This document shows positions 1 to 8,447 of a stretch of 64,000 nt of DNA, piece after piece. This DNA is from Coralliovum pocilloporae. Lineage in GTDB: Bacteria; Pseudomonadota; Alphaproteobacteria; Rhizobiales; Cohaesibacteraceae. A program made the position numbers and the translations under genes. Each line of letters starts with the position of its first letter. The stretch's first letter is position 1. The stretch covers positions 558,001 through 622,000 of the forward strand of contig NZ_CP132542.1 in assembly GCF_030845175.1 (NCBI RefSeq), in the 5' to 3' direction. The notes under the pieces were generated by a model, which saw only the letters and a list, made by a program, of their open reading frames with translations, did not search any database and was not told the origin of the DNA.

Positions 1-3
1 GAA

Positions 4-195
4 ATGATGACAAACGTAATCAATCTTCGATCAGCAAAGAAAAAACGAGAGCGATCGGGGCGTGAGAAAATTGCGGCGGCTAATCGGGTCAAGTTCGGAA
101 GAACCAAAGCACAAAAGGAACTCGAGAAAGCTGAAGGTCGACTGAAGGAGAAGACCCTTGACTCTCACCAACGAGAAAACCAGTCGGAAGACTGA
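4..195 (+). CDS. DUF4169 family small basic protein
   Basis: A 63-residue, highly charged protein beginning MMTNVINLRSAKKKRER, with the core AANRVKFGRTKAQKE that is typical of the DUF4169 family, small proteins widespread in alphaproteobacteria with no known function. It is rich in Lys, Arg and Glu and probably forms a single helix; I see no signal peptide. The 3' end overlaps the following ribbon-helix-helix gene by 38 bases in another frame, which suggests translational coupling. The start lies only 3 bases into the window, so its upstream region is not visible; the second ATG at base 7 is an equally good start. Confidence 0.8.
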   Translation: MMTNVINLRSAKKKRERSGREKIAAANRVKFGRTKAQKELEKAEGRLKEKTLDSHQRENQSED

Positions 196-433
196 AAAGG
201 ACGCACACGGCATTCGTAAACGTTCTGTAACCATTGCGGGTCACCGAACAAGCTTGTCGCTTGAAGACCCGTTTTGGGAAGCACTGCAGGAAATTGCGCG
301 CCAGCGTGGCGTCAGTATTGCCAAGATCATCCGTGAAGTTGATGCGGAACGATCTGTTGGCAACCTGTCTTCTGCCATCCGGATCAAGATCCTTGGTCAT
401 TTCCGGAGTGACATGAAACAGGCTGCTGAATAG
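158..433 (+). CDS. Ribbon-helix-helix domain protein
   Basis: A 91-residue protein. Its core (roughly residues 22-75, RKRSVTIAGHRTSLSLEDPF, then WEALQEIARQRGVS and KIIREVD) matches the ribbon-helix-helix family usually found after DUF4169 genes in alphaproteobacteria. RHH proteins bind DNA as dimers; the target of this one is unknown. The start is a TTG at 158, chosen because a perfect AAGGAG Shine-Dalgarno (145-150) sits 7 bases upstream inside the DUF4169 gene. The two genes overlap by 38 bases and likely form one transcript ending at the hairpin terminator just downstream. Confidence 0.75.
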   Translation: MTLTNEKTSRKTEKDAHGIRKRSVTIAGHRTSLSLEDPFWEALQEIARQRGVSIAKIIREVDAERSVGNLSSAIRIKILGHFRSDMKQAAE

Positions 434-464
434 CAGGCGATATTCTGTGAGACAGCATGCGGTT

Positions 465-496
465 AAAGGCAGTGGTTTACAACCACTGCCTTTTTC
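465..496 (+). terminator. Rho-independent terminator after the RHH gene
   Basis: A 13-bp perfect stem (AAAGGCAGTGGTT / AACCACTGCCTTT) with a 3-base loop is followed by TTTTTCT. It lies 32 bases after the RHH stop codon and just before the first copy of the dispersed repeat. Confidence 0.9.
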
Positions 497-602
497 TACA
501 GCGTGCTTCTGGAAAGTTGATAGACTTTTCAGATAAAAGCTCGCGCAAAAACAAACCCTTAAAGCACCGCTAGCAATTCAAGCTAAAGGTCTGTGCTTTA
601 AA
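497..602 (+). repeat. Dispersed two-hairpin intergenic element, copy A
   Basis: About 105 bp. The left hairpin core here is CTGGAAAGT / ACTTTTCAG (one mismatch), flanked by outer arms GCGTGCTT and AAGCTCGC. The right pair of arms is TTAAAGCACC and GTGCTTTAA. Four other copies in this window share the same layout and orientation. It lies between the convergent RHH (+) and AsmA (-) genes. Confidence 0.85.
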
Positions 603-653
603 GCATATTCCCGAAAAATGCGCGCGTCTTTCGGATAAGAATATGTCTGGAAA
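601..653. repeat. Second palindromic element abutting copy A
   Basis: Directly after copy A comes a nested imperfect palindrome with arms AAGCATATTC and GAATATG outside CCGAAA and TTTCGG. An unpaired GATAA follows the inner arm, exactly as in the dispersed element. It looks like a related repeat family, but only one copy was seen in the window. Confidence 0.45.
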
Positions 654-714
654 CAAAGAGATAGAGCCTTTGGAGTGATCCCGTTTTCACACAAATGCTC
701 TATGAAGGCTCGCT

Positions 715-3700
715 TCAGTTCACAGGGCCAATTTCTACCGGAGCATCCAGCGGTGGCAGAAGGGTCTCCGTTTCCGGTGGGTTCGGATCAAGCAGGTCAT
801 CCGTTTCACTCAATGCGCCCCGGATAAGGTTCTCAAAGGACGCCTGATCCTGATCGCTAAGCTGCTTGCGCGCCGGTTTCTTGGGAGCAACAGTCCGTGG
901 CCGGCTTGATGGCGCGGTTGTCACAGGGGTCTGGACTTCAGGGGCCTGGACTTCGGGGGCCTCGATTTCGGGTTCTGGCACTTGTGAAACCGCAGGTCTG
1001 CGGGCCTGACCTCCAGTGACCGTATCCTCCACTGAGGCTTCGCTTTCCCCATCCGAAGGCAAAGGCGCTTCAGCAGGTTCATTGCGAGCAGAAAGATGCC
1101 GGTCGCGTTCCTGCTTGATCCGTCTCAGTTCCCGCGACAGATAATCCCGCTCCAGAATATCATCCTGCAGGCGTTCGATTTCCTCAACTTCCTGCTCAAA
1201 GGCCCGAATGGTCAGGAAGCCGACAAAGGTCGAAAGATCGATCGCCCGCTCCGGCTGCCGCATATCACCGGAGAATACAAGAGCGGCCTCCGGCCTGCCG
1301 CCCGCGACCGCGTCCTCACCCGCATCAACAGACAGGGTCCAGGCGCTCTCAAGTTCAAGAGACCGAAAATCCATCTGACCATTTGCGAAAGTGGTCGCCT
1401 GACGACCTGTATCAAATGTTACATTGCGGGATCGCGCCACACCGTTGCTGAGTGAAAATGCGCCACTGGCCTGAGAAAAGGACAAGGCACCTGAATCCAG
1501 ATGACCCGCAAACAGATCCTTTAGTCGCTCATCAGACACTTCCAGCCCGCCATCAACAGCACGGATGATCAGACCAAATGCAGCCGGGTTCATCTGTTGC
1601 AGGGCACCCTCTTTCAGATTGAAGGTCCCTTCACCACCAAGATTGGCCACCAGCCCGGAGAGGCTCCGCCCCTCAGACATCAGTTGGGCCGTAACAGACA
1701 GATCACCATCGACCAGGGGTAACCCGGACGCTCTGGATACCCATAGAAGCTCTTCAGCGCGATTCTCTGATAGCTGGACGCGGATCTCTGAACGCACCGT
1801 ATCGTCAATCCGGTCAATCTGCAGCTGCCCCGATGCCTCACCACCGGCAAAGCCACCTTTATCCAGGGTCACAGTGAGAGAAGATGGCCGATAGCGCGTG
1901 GTCAGATCCGCATTTGAAATAGTCTTTGTCCCGGCAAGGACCAGCCGCTCCACATCAAGCGATAAGTCAAACGCCACATCACCAGCCAGAGCATCACCAA
2001 AGACCGTTTCCGACCAGATCGGCGCGGCCTCTGGTTCAAGAGAAACACCGTCCCCGAGAATAGAGCTCATCACAGCTTCAAGTGACAGTTCCGGCACTGA
2101 GAATGTGCCTTCAGCCTTTGGTCTCTCGCGGCGCAGGTCAACCGTAAGCGCCCCGGACAGGGACTGCTGAGACAATTGGCCTTTCACATCTGCAAAAGAA
2201 ATCTGCCGGTCCTTCACTGACAACCTGCTCGTCAGATTCGAATCAAGTCGTGTTGCTCCATATCCCGGCAAGGGTTGACCAAGGGTCAGTACAAGCGGCA
2301 GAACATCATCTGACACCAGAGACACAGCGCCTGACAGCATGAGGGTGTCATTCTGAATACCACCATCGCCATCAAACTGCGCCTGAGTTCCGCCAAGATT
2401 GAGATCAACCTTCAATGCACCGCCTTCTGACGGTTTGCCGTCAAAGACCGCACTGATCATCGCTGAACCACCTGGTTCAACAGGAACCACATCAATCCCG
2501 AGCTGGCGCAGCAGTGGCAGGGTTTTCGGATTGCTCATATCCGCACTCAGCACCCATTCCGCATCGACAGGACGTGCGGGGCTTCCCTGCACAAAAGCAT
2601 CAAGGGCCAGTTCCGTCTCACCAATCTTCCCGCGCACCTGTCCGGTGAACCGGGCACTCCCCTCCTCGGCACCTGCATCTGCCGCAAGGGAGAGATCAAT
2701 GTTACGTAACGCCGGTTCAGCATTGCGCAGGCGTTGGCTCAGACTTTGCGGGAGCCCCGCCGCCTCCAGAAAGGCGATAACACCGGAAAATCGCTGCGCT
2801 TTGAGATCAAGAGTCATATTGCCGCGCGGCTCGGAAAAAATCCGCTCGAACTGCCCTTCACCCTTCAGAGAAGCTCCGGCAAGATCCGCAACCTTCAACC
2901 GGTCAACCTTGAGGTTCTGCCCGTCAAAGGCCACCGAGACATCAACACCTTGCGCATTTCCCTGTTCAGATTCAATCTGCCCGGCCTGAAACGCGAGCTT
3001 GATACCGGACGAAGGTCCGGCCCCACGCAGCAAGGTGCCAAAAGCAGTCAGAAGATCAAGACGCACCGTCTTGGTCTGCGCGTCCACGTCAAGGACACTA
3101 TTCTCACCCGACTGGTGCTGAACCGACCCGCGCAATACAGTCTTACCGGAGGTCAGATTAAACCTGTCGAGGCTCCACCCGTCAGGCCCCAAAGACAATC
3201 CACCCTTGAGGACCAGACCATCTCTCGGACGCCCGCTTGTTCCCTGCTCAACGGCCAGACCGAGCCAGTTCAGAAACACATCCGGTTGATCGGTAGAAAG
3301 CGTCAGCGGTCCCTTGATGAACTGACCATTGCCCCCGGCCTCGCCTGAGAGAAGGACATCTGTTCCACCCGGCAATCGGCCACGCAAGGTATCAACGATT
3401 GCACCGTTCGGAGACATGGAAAGGTCAAGCTGGACACTCTGGATAAGGTCACCTGCGACAACAATCCCGGGCACGTCAAAGCCGATTTTTCCATCAATTC
3501 CCGGCCAGGCGATGCTTCGGGCTGTATCAGACAGAGCGGATAGAGCTTTTTCAACAGAAACAGGTTTATCAGGCCCGTCACCGAGTGCCCGGTCCAGGTC
3601 AATCTGCCGCGATGTCAGAACAGCATCCAGTCTTGGGGCCCTTGAGTAATCAAGGCTTCCGGCCCCGCTGAACGTATAACTGCCCGCCTGCCCTTCACTT

Positions 3701-4539
3701 CCAAAAATGGTGGTGAATTCCGGCAATCTCAGCATGGCAGACGTCAGCTCAAAGCTGCCGCGGCTTGTCCATCGATTGGCCTGCTGGTCGTTATCGTCCT
3801 GCGCTTCCAGAGACAGTTCCTGAAGATCAAACCGGCCTTCATAACGCAGAGTCTGATCCGGACGGCTGATCCTTCCATCAAGCGCAAGAGTGACAGGCCT
3901 GTGGGCCGGCACCAGGCTGATCTTGCTGCGCAGGCCCGTATCATCCGCCAGTCCTGTGGCAATAATAGCTGAATAACGCTGACCATCGAACAGGCCACTG
4001 CCTTCAATCTTGTAAGGACCCTGCAGACTGCGCGCACTCAGGGACGCATTGATATTCTCGACAAGAAAAGTACGGCCATTCCGCTTGTCATCCAGCCGGA
4101 ACGATCCGCCCCTGATCGTCACCGCGTCAAAGACAAAGCTCAGCTCCTGAGTTTCAGGTGTCGACTTGAGGTCTATCCAGTCAAGCGAGCCGTCATCCTG
4201 CACAGAGACAGACACATCCGGATTATCCAGCACCATATCAATAATGCGTACTTCACCACTGAACAGCGGCATCAGTTCGATACGGGTTTCAAACTGCTCA
4301 ACCCGGACAGATGGTCCACCATCGTCGCCAATCCGCACATCTTCGAAGGCCAGCATCGGCGTCGGCAGAAGACGAGCGTCAGCCTTTCCGGCCACAACAA
4401 CCCGATGACCGAGCAAGCGCGAGGCTTCAGTCTCAAATGTTGTTCGATATGCGGACCAGTCCACAAACAGCGGCCCGATCAAAGCAACCAGAAGCGCGAT
4501 GACGATTGTGCCGCCTATAGTAACGTAAAGCGAATTCAG
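715..4539 (-). CDS. AsmA family protein
   Basis: A very large envelope protein of about 1274 residues. The N-terminus (GPLFVDWSAYR, then the ARLLPTPMLAFEDVRIGD block) is the AsmA N-terminal signature, and the C-terminal third holds an AsmA-type domain around GALSFSQASGAFSLSNG. AsmA proteins are inner-membrane-anchored periplasmic bridges implicated in lipid transport and outer-membrane homeostasis. The tail (last ~150 residues) has a charged coiled coil and a Pro/Glu-rich stretch with EAPEVQ-type repeats. The only common in-frame start (TTG at 4482) would remove the membrane anchor. A CTG at 4539, 7 bases after GGAG (4547-4550), adds 19 residues forming a hydrophobic segment, so I prefer it. 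The gene follows the D-lactate dehydrogenase gene by 41 bases. Confidence 0.85.
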   Translation of the reverse strand: MNSLYVTIGGTIVIALLVALIGPLFVDWSAYRTTFETEASRLLGHRVVVAGKADARLLPTPMLAFEDVRIGDDGGPSVRVEQFETRIELMPLFSGEVRIIDMVLDNPDVSVSVQDDGSLDWIDLKSTPETQELSFVFDAVTIRGGSFRLDDKRNGRTFLVENINASLSARSLQGPYKIEGSGLFDGQRYSAIIATGLADDTGLRSKISLVPAHRPVTLALDGRISRPDQTLRYEGRFDLQELSLEAQDDNDQQANRWTSRGSFELTSAMLRLPEFTTIFGSEGQAGSYTFSGAGSLDYSRAPRLDAVLTSRQIDLDRALGDGPDKPVSVEKALSALSDTARSIAWPGIDGKIGFDVPGIVVAGDLIQSVQLDLSMSPNGAIVDTLRGRLPGGTDVLLSGEAGGNGQFIKGPLTLSTDQPDVFLNWLGLAVEQGTSGRPRDGLVLKGGLSLGPDGWSLDRFNLTSGKTVLRGSVQHQSGENSVLDVDAQTKTVRLDLLTAFGTLLRGAGPSSGIKLAFQAGQIESEQGNAQGVDVSVAFDGQNLKVDRLKVADLAGASLKGEGQFERIFSEPRGNMTLDLKAQRFSGVIAFLEAAGLPQSLSQRLRNAEPALRNIDLSLAADAGAEEGSARFTGQVRGKIGETELALDAFVQGSPARPVDAEWVLSADMSNPKTLPLLRQLGIDVVPVEPGGSAMISAVFDGKPSEGGALKVDLNLGGTQAQFDGDGGIQNDTLMLSGAVSLVSDDVLPLVLTLGQPLPGYGATRLDSNLTSRLSVKDRQISFADVKGQLSQQSLSGALTVDLRRERPKAEGTFSVPELSLEAVMSSILGDGVSLEPEAAPIWSETVFGDALAGDVAFDLSLDVERLVLAGTKTISNADLTTRYRPSSLTVTLDKGGFAGGEASGQLQIDRIDDTVRSEIRVQLSENRAEELLWVSRASGLPLVDGDLSVTAQLMSEGRSLSGLVANLGGEGTFNLKEGALQQMNPAAFGLIIRAVDGGLEVSDERLKDLFAGHLDSGALSFSQASGAFSLSNGVARSRNVTFDTGRQATTFANGQMDFRSLELESAWTLSVDAGEDAVAGGRPEAALVFSGDMRQPERAIDLSTFVGFLTIRAFEQEVEEIERLQDDILERDYLSRELRRIKQERDRHLSARNEPAEAPLPSDGESEASVEDTVTGGQARRPAVSQVPEPEIEAPEVQAPEVQTPVTTAPSSRPRTVAPKKPARKQLSDQDQASFENLIRGALSETDDLLDPNPPETETLLPPLDAPVEIGPVN

Positions 4540-4580
4540 CGAATTACTCCATCATTGGAGAGCCAGTTCAGGCCTGTTTA

Positions 4581-6005
4581 TCATGCCCCGATTTGAATGG
4601 GGAGAATCTTTCCCGGATTCAGAATATTAAGCGGGTCCAGCGCCTGCTTGATCAAGGCCATCGGCCCGAGAGCCAGGCCATGCTCCTGTTCCATATACTT
4701 GATCTTCCCCTGGCCGATACCATGCTCACCGGTGCAGGTTCCTTCCATGCCAATGGCCCGTTCGGCCAGGCGGTTCAAAAACGTGTCAGCGGCAGCCAGC
4801 TCTTCTGTGCTCTCCATATCCAGAAGCAGCAGAACATGAAAGTTGCCATCTCCCACATGGCCGACAATCGGAGCAAGAAGTCCCAGCTCGTCCAGATCGG
4901 CAGCAGTCTCACTCACACACTCAGCCAGTCGTGAAATCGGCACGCAGACATCTGTTGAGACGCCGCGCGCACCCGGCCGCAAGGCCACAGAAGCCCAATA
5001 GGCATCATGGCGCGCTTTCCAAAGCCTTGTCCGGTCTTCCGCCTGGGTAGCCCAGGTGAAGGGACCACCACCAAGATCGTCTGCAATAGCACCAAAAAGA
5101 TCCGACTGTTCTGCAACCGAGGCATCAGAGCCGTGAAATTCCAGAAACAGCATAGGCTGCTCTGGCAGATCCAGTTTCGAGTACGCATTACACGCCTTGA
5201 CCTGCAAAGGATCCAGAAGCTCGATCCGGGCAACAGGAATTCCGCACTGGATAGCAGCAATCGTCGCCTGACAGGCGGCATCTATACTGGGGAACGGGCA
5301 AACACCACCCGAGATAGCCTCCGGAATACCGTGCAGCTTCAGCGTCAGTTCCGTGAGAACCCCCAATGTACCCTCTGAACCGATAAGAAGCCGGGTGAGA
5401 TCATATCCGGCAGAGGATTTCTTGGCCCGGCGGCCTGTCCTGATAATCCGCCCGTCCGCCATCACAGCAGTCAGGTTGATGACATTATCCCGCATGGTGC
5501 CGTAACGAACCGCATTGGTTCCTGATGCCCGGGTTGCAGCCATGCCGCCAAGGCTGGCATCCGCACCCGGATCAATCGGGAAAAACAAGCCGGTATCCCG
5601 CAGATATTCATTCAACTGGATCCGGGTAACACCGGCCTGTACTTGGCAATCCAGATCTTCCGGGTGAACGGCCAGAACCGCATTCATCCCGGTCATATCA
5701 AGGCATACACCACCGGCAGCCGCATTCACATGACCTTCAAGAGACGTTCCCGCCCCGAACGGGATGACCGGCACACCATAGTCCGCACAGGTGGAAACAA
5801 TCTCGGACACCTCTTCGGTGCTTTCAGGAAAAACCACACAATCCGGCGGCATGTTCGGGATAAACGTTGTTGTATGCCCGTGCTGTTCCAGCAGAGAAGG
5901 AGACACGGAAGCGCGCTCGCCAAATCTCTGCTTGAGGATAGAGAGAACCGTGGCAATCCCGTCCTCATTCCGTTCCAAAGCGGGAAAACGATCTGCAATT
6001 CCCAT
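4581..6005 (-). CDS. FAD-linked D-lactate dehydrogenase (cytochrome type, LDHD/DLD-like)
   Basis: A 474-residue flavoenzyme. Residues ~50-230 form the PCMH-type FAD-binding domain (PVIPFGAGTSLEGH, IDPGADASLGGMAATRASGT, GSEGTLGVLTELTL). Residues ~235-470 form the FAD-oxidase C-terminal domain with VGHVGDGNFH and the GEHGIGQGK signature. Across its length it resembles D-lactate dehydrogenases of the mitochondrial LDHD type (STDVCVPISRL, LFLEFHGSD) more than GlcD. It probably oxidises D-lactate or related D-2-hydroxyacids and passes electrons to cytochrome c or quinone. No signal peptide is visible. It is divergent from the thioesterase gene across 186 bp. Glycolate oxidase is the main alternative. 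Confidence 0.8.
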   Translation of the reverse strand: MGIADRFPALERNEDGIATVLSILKQRFGERASVSPSLLEQHGHTTTFIPNMPPDCVVFPESTEEVSEIVSTCADYGVPVIPFGAGTSLEGHVNAAAGGVCLDMTGMNAVLAVHPEDLDCQVQAGVTRIQLNEYLRDTGLFFPIDPGADASLGGMAATRASGTNAVRYGTMRDNVINLTAVMADGRIIRTGRRAKKSSAGYDLTRLLIGSEGTLGVLTELTLKLHGIPEAISGGVCPFPSIDAACQATIAAIQCGIPVARIELLDPLQVKACNAYSKLDLPEQPMLFLEFHGSDASVAEQSDLFGAIADDLGGGPFTWATQAEDRTRLWKARHDAYWASVALRPGARGVSTDVCVPISRLAECVSETAADLDELGLLAPIVGHVGDGNFHVLLLLDMESTEELAAADTFLNRLAERAIGMEGTCTGEHGIGQGKIKYMEQEHGLALGPMALIKQALDPLNILNPGKILPIQIGA

Positions 6006-6191
6006 AACTCACTCCCAAACAACCCCGAAATCCCGCAAAAACGGGACGACCTTATCATTGGCGTCAATGATCATGGATGCCATAATAGACTCAAAGACGA
6101 GTCGAAACACCTGAACAATATGCGACAAGAGTTCCAGCGCACCAGTCTGTTCAGGACGCACAAAGCATAATCGTCAAAACCGGGGAAATTC

Positions 6192-6683
6192 GTGACCTTA
6201 GCCTATCCTGCCCCTCTTATCTCATCCCGCATGACCATCGAACTGGACTGGATTGATTATAACGGCCATCTCAACATGGCCTTCTACAATGTCCTGTTTG
6301 ACCGAGGTGTGGACGAGGCTTTCGCGCTCGTCGGGATGGGGCCGGATTATGTCCGATCACGCAATATGTCGTTTTTCACCGCAGAAGTGCATGTCTGTTA
6401 TTTGCGGGAACTCCATCTGAATGATCCTGTCACGGTATCTTTCCAGCTTCTGGATCTGGATGACAAACGGGCACGTTTCTTCCAGGAACTGCGACATGCG
6501 GATGAAGGCTGGATTTCTGCAACATCCGAACAGCTCTGCGTACATGTGGATATGACAGAGAGGCGGTCTGCTCCTTATCCGGAGGATGTCAAAGGCAGGC
6601 TTGAGGCGCTTCAGGATGCGCACCGGCCTATGCCCTTCCCCGAGAAGGCCGGTCGGACAATCGAGATCAAAAGGAAGACATGA
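6192..6683 (+). CDS. Hotdog-fold acyl-CoA thioesterase
   Basis: A 163-residue single-domain hotdog protein. The N-terminal segment IELDWIDYNGHLNMAFYNVLFDRG is the 4-hydroxybenzoyl-CoA thioesterase/YbgC-type signature, with the Asp-Tyr-Asn-Gly-His motif where the catalytic acid sits. A second half (YLRELHLNDPVTV, FFQELRHADEGWISATSEQL) supports the fold. The substrate is unknown; related proteins are sometimes found with carnitine or betaine catabolism, but nothing around it supports that here. Start is GTG at 6192. It ends 6 bases before the ClC gene, so the two are likely co-transcribed. Confidence 0.75.
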   Translation: MTLAYPAPLISSRMTIELDWIDYNGHLNMAFYNVLFDRGVDEAFALVGMGPDYVRSRNMSFFTAEVHVCYLRELHLNDPVTVSFQLLDLDDKRARFFQELRHADEGWISATSEQLCVHVDMTERRSAPYPEDVKGRLEALQDAHRPMPFPEKAGRTIEIKRKT

Positions 6684-6689
6684 TCCCCC

Positions 6690-8327
6690 ATGAGGCAGCA
6701 GTTTCTACATCTGGTTAATCTGCTGATCCGCTGGATCGAGCCGAACTTCCGTTATTTCCGCACCACCCGGCAACCCATTCTCTGGTTTCTGGCACTGGCC
6801 ATCGGAATAAGTGTCGGTCTTGCCGCTGTTTTTCTCCGTTATGCAATCGGCGTTGTCCAACTGCCCTGGCTCGGCACCATCAGTGAACTTGTTGTCACTG
6901 CAGCACGTGAGCAGCCCTGGTGGGTTATCGTCGCGGCACCGACACTGGGCGGGGTGATTGTTGGCTGGTTTCTGACCTATGTTCAGCCGGGCCATCGGGC
7001 CAATGGCGTGGCCGATGTGATTGAAGCCCGCGCTCTTGGTGGCAGGGGGCTTCCTTTCTGGCCCGGTATCAGCAGTGCCTTTATCACCATTATCTCACTT
7101 GGGTCAGGCGCCAGCGCCGGGCGAGAAGGACCAATGGTTCATCTTGGGGCCACGTTGTCTGCAGCCATTGCCCGCTTCTTCAGCCTGCCCGCATCAGGTC
7201 GCAGAACTCTGCTGGCGGCGGGCGTTGCCAGCGCTGTTTCAGCCTCGTTCAATGCGCCCATTGCAGGCGTTCTCTTTGCCCATGAAGTGATCCTCGGCCA
7301 TTACAGCATTTCAGCCTTTGTCCCCATCGTCATTTCATCTGTGATGGGCACACTGGTATCTCATCTGATTATCGGGGATGTCGCAGCCTTCATCATCCCG
7401 AACTATCAGATCACCTCTTACTGGGAAATCCCGGCCTTTGGCCTTCTCGGCATCACATGTGCAGCGGTTGCGATCCTGTTTCAGTTTGCGCTTATTGGAA
7501 CGGACTGGGTTGCCCGCCACATCACCATGCCTCTCTGGTTCCGCCCGGTCATTGGCGGATTTGCCGTTGGCTGTATGGGGCTGGTGTTTCCAGAAGTCCT
7601 GGGCGTTGGTTATGAGACAACAGACGCCGCACTGAAGCAGGATCTGCCACTCACGCTGATGCTGACGCTCATCGTGATGAAGACGGCAGCAACCGCCATA
7701 ACGCTCGCTTCGCGCTTCGGGGGTGGCATTTTCACACCGGCCCTCTATCTCGGGGCTTTGACCGGTGGCGCTTTCGGCCTGATCGCCGCCGGGGCCTTCC
7801 CTGACCTCGCCTCCAGCCACGGCCTTTACGCCATTCTCGGCATGGCGGCTGTGGCTTCTGCCGTATTGGGCGCGCCTATCTCCACCACTGTCATCGTCTT
7901 TGAGCTGACCGGTGGGTACGACGTCACCATAGCCCTTCTGTTAACGGCCTCCATTGCCACTGGCCTAACGCTGGCTGTGCACGGACGGTCCTTTTTTCAC
8001 TGGCAGCTTGAAATGCGCGGCGTCTTTCTACAGGACGGCCCGCACCGCTATCTTATGGGCACGATCAAGGTCCGGGACTTCATGGAACGCCCCGACATCG
8101 GCGACCCCGAACCCGAACCCTTCGACCCCGGTTCGGGTTTCCCCTATCTCCGACCACACGACACATTGGAAACCGCTTTGCGGATGTTCGATTCAAGTGG
8201 GGCCACTGATATCCCGGTGGTCGATGAAAACGACGCAACCAGGGCCATTGCCTGCGCCAGACAGGTTCGGGCACTGCGTTATTTCAACAAGGAATTGATC
8301 GCCACAAGCGTAGAAGAACACCGGTAG
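6690..8327 (+). CDS. ClC family chloride/proton antiporter with C-terminal CBS-like region
   Basis: A 545-residue inner-membrane ClC protein. The anion-selectivity motifs are visible: GSGAS at ~138-142 (GSGIP in classical ClCs), GREGP at 144-148 carrying the gating glutamate Glu146, and GGGIFTPALYLG further on. A glutamate at ~199 (FAHEV) could be the inner proton-transfer acid, so exchange rather than channel activity is likely. About ten hydrophobic segments are followed by a ~90-residue cytosolic tail. The tail contains only part of a CBS pair (LRPHDTLETALRMFDSSGAT, DIPVVDEND), so nucleotide sensing may be reduced. Confidence 0.88.
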   Translation: MRQQFLHLVNLLIRWIEPNFRYFRTTRQPILWFLALAIGISVGLAAVFLRYAIGVVQLPWLGTISELVVTAAREQPWWVIVAAPTLGGVIVGWFLTYVQPGHRANGVADVIEARALGGRGLPFWPGISSAFITIISLGSGASAGREGPMVHLGATLSAAIARFFSLPASGRRTLLAAGVASAVSASFNAPIAGVLFAHEVILGHYSISAFVPIVISSVMGTLVSHLIIGDVAAFIIPNYQITSYWEIPAFGLLGITCAAVAILFQFALIGTDWVARHITMPLWFRPVIGGFAVGCMGLVFPEVLGVGYETTDAALKQDLPLTLMLTLIVMKTAATAITLASRFGGGIFTPALYLGALTGGAFGLIAAGAFPDLASSHGLYAILGMAAVASAVLGAPISTTVIVFELTGGYDVTIALLLTASIATGLTLAVHGRSFFHWQLEMRGVFLQDGPHRYLMGTIKVRDFMERPDIGDPEPEPFDPGSGFPYLRPHDTLETALRMFDSSGATDIPVVDENDATRAIACARQVRALRYFNKELIATSVEEHR

Positions 8328-8447
8328 CACCTTTTTGGCCGGGTTAGCACAGGAAGCCATTCCGTTTCCGTTCTGTTCACTGCTATAGTGGCCGCCAAAT
8401 TGATTCCGGCCTGATACAGACGCATCGGGCCAGCGACCGGGTTTTTC

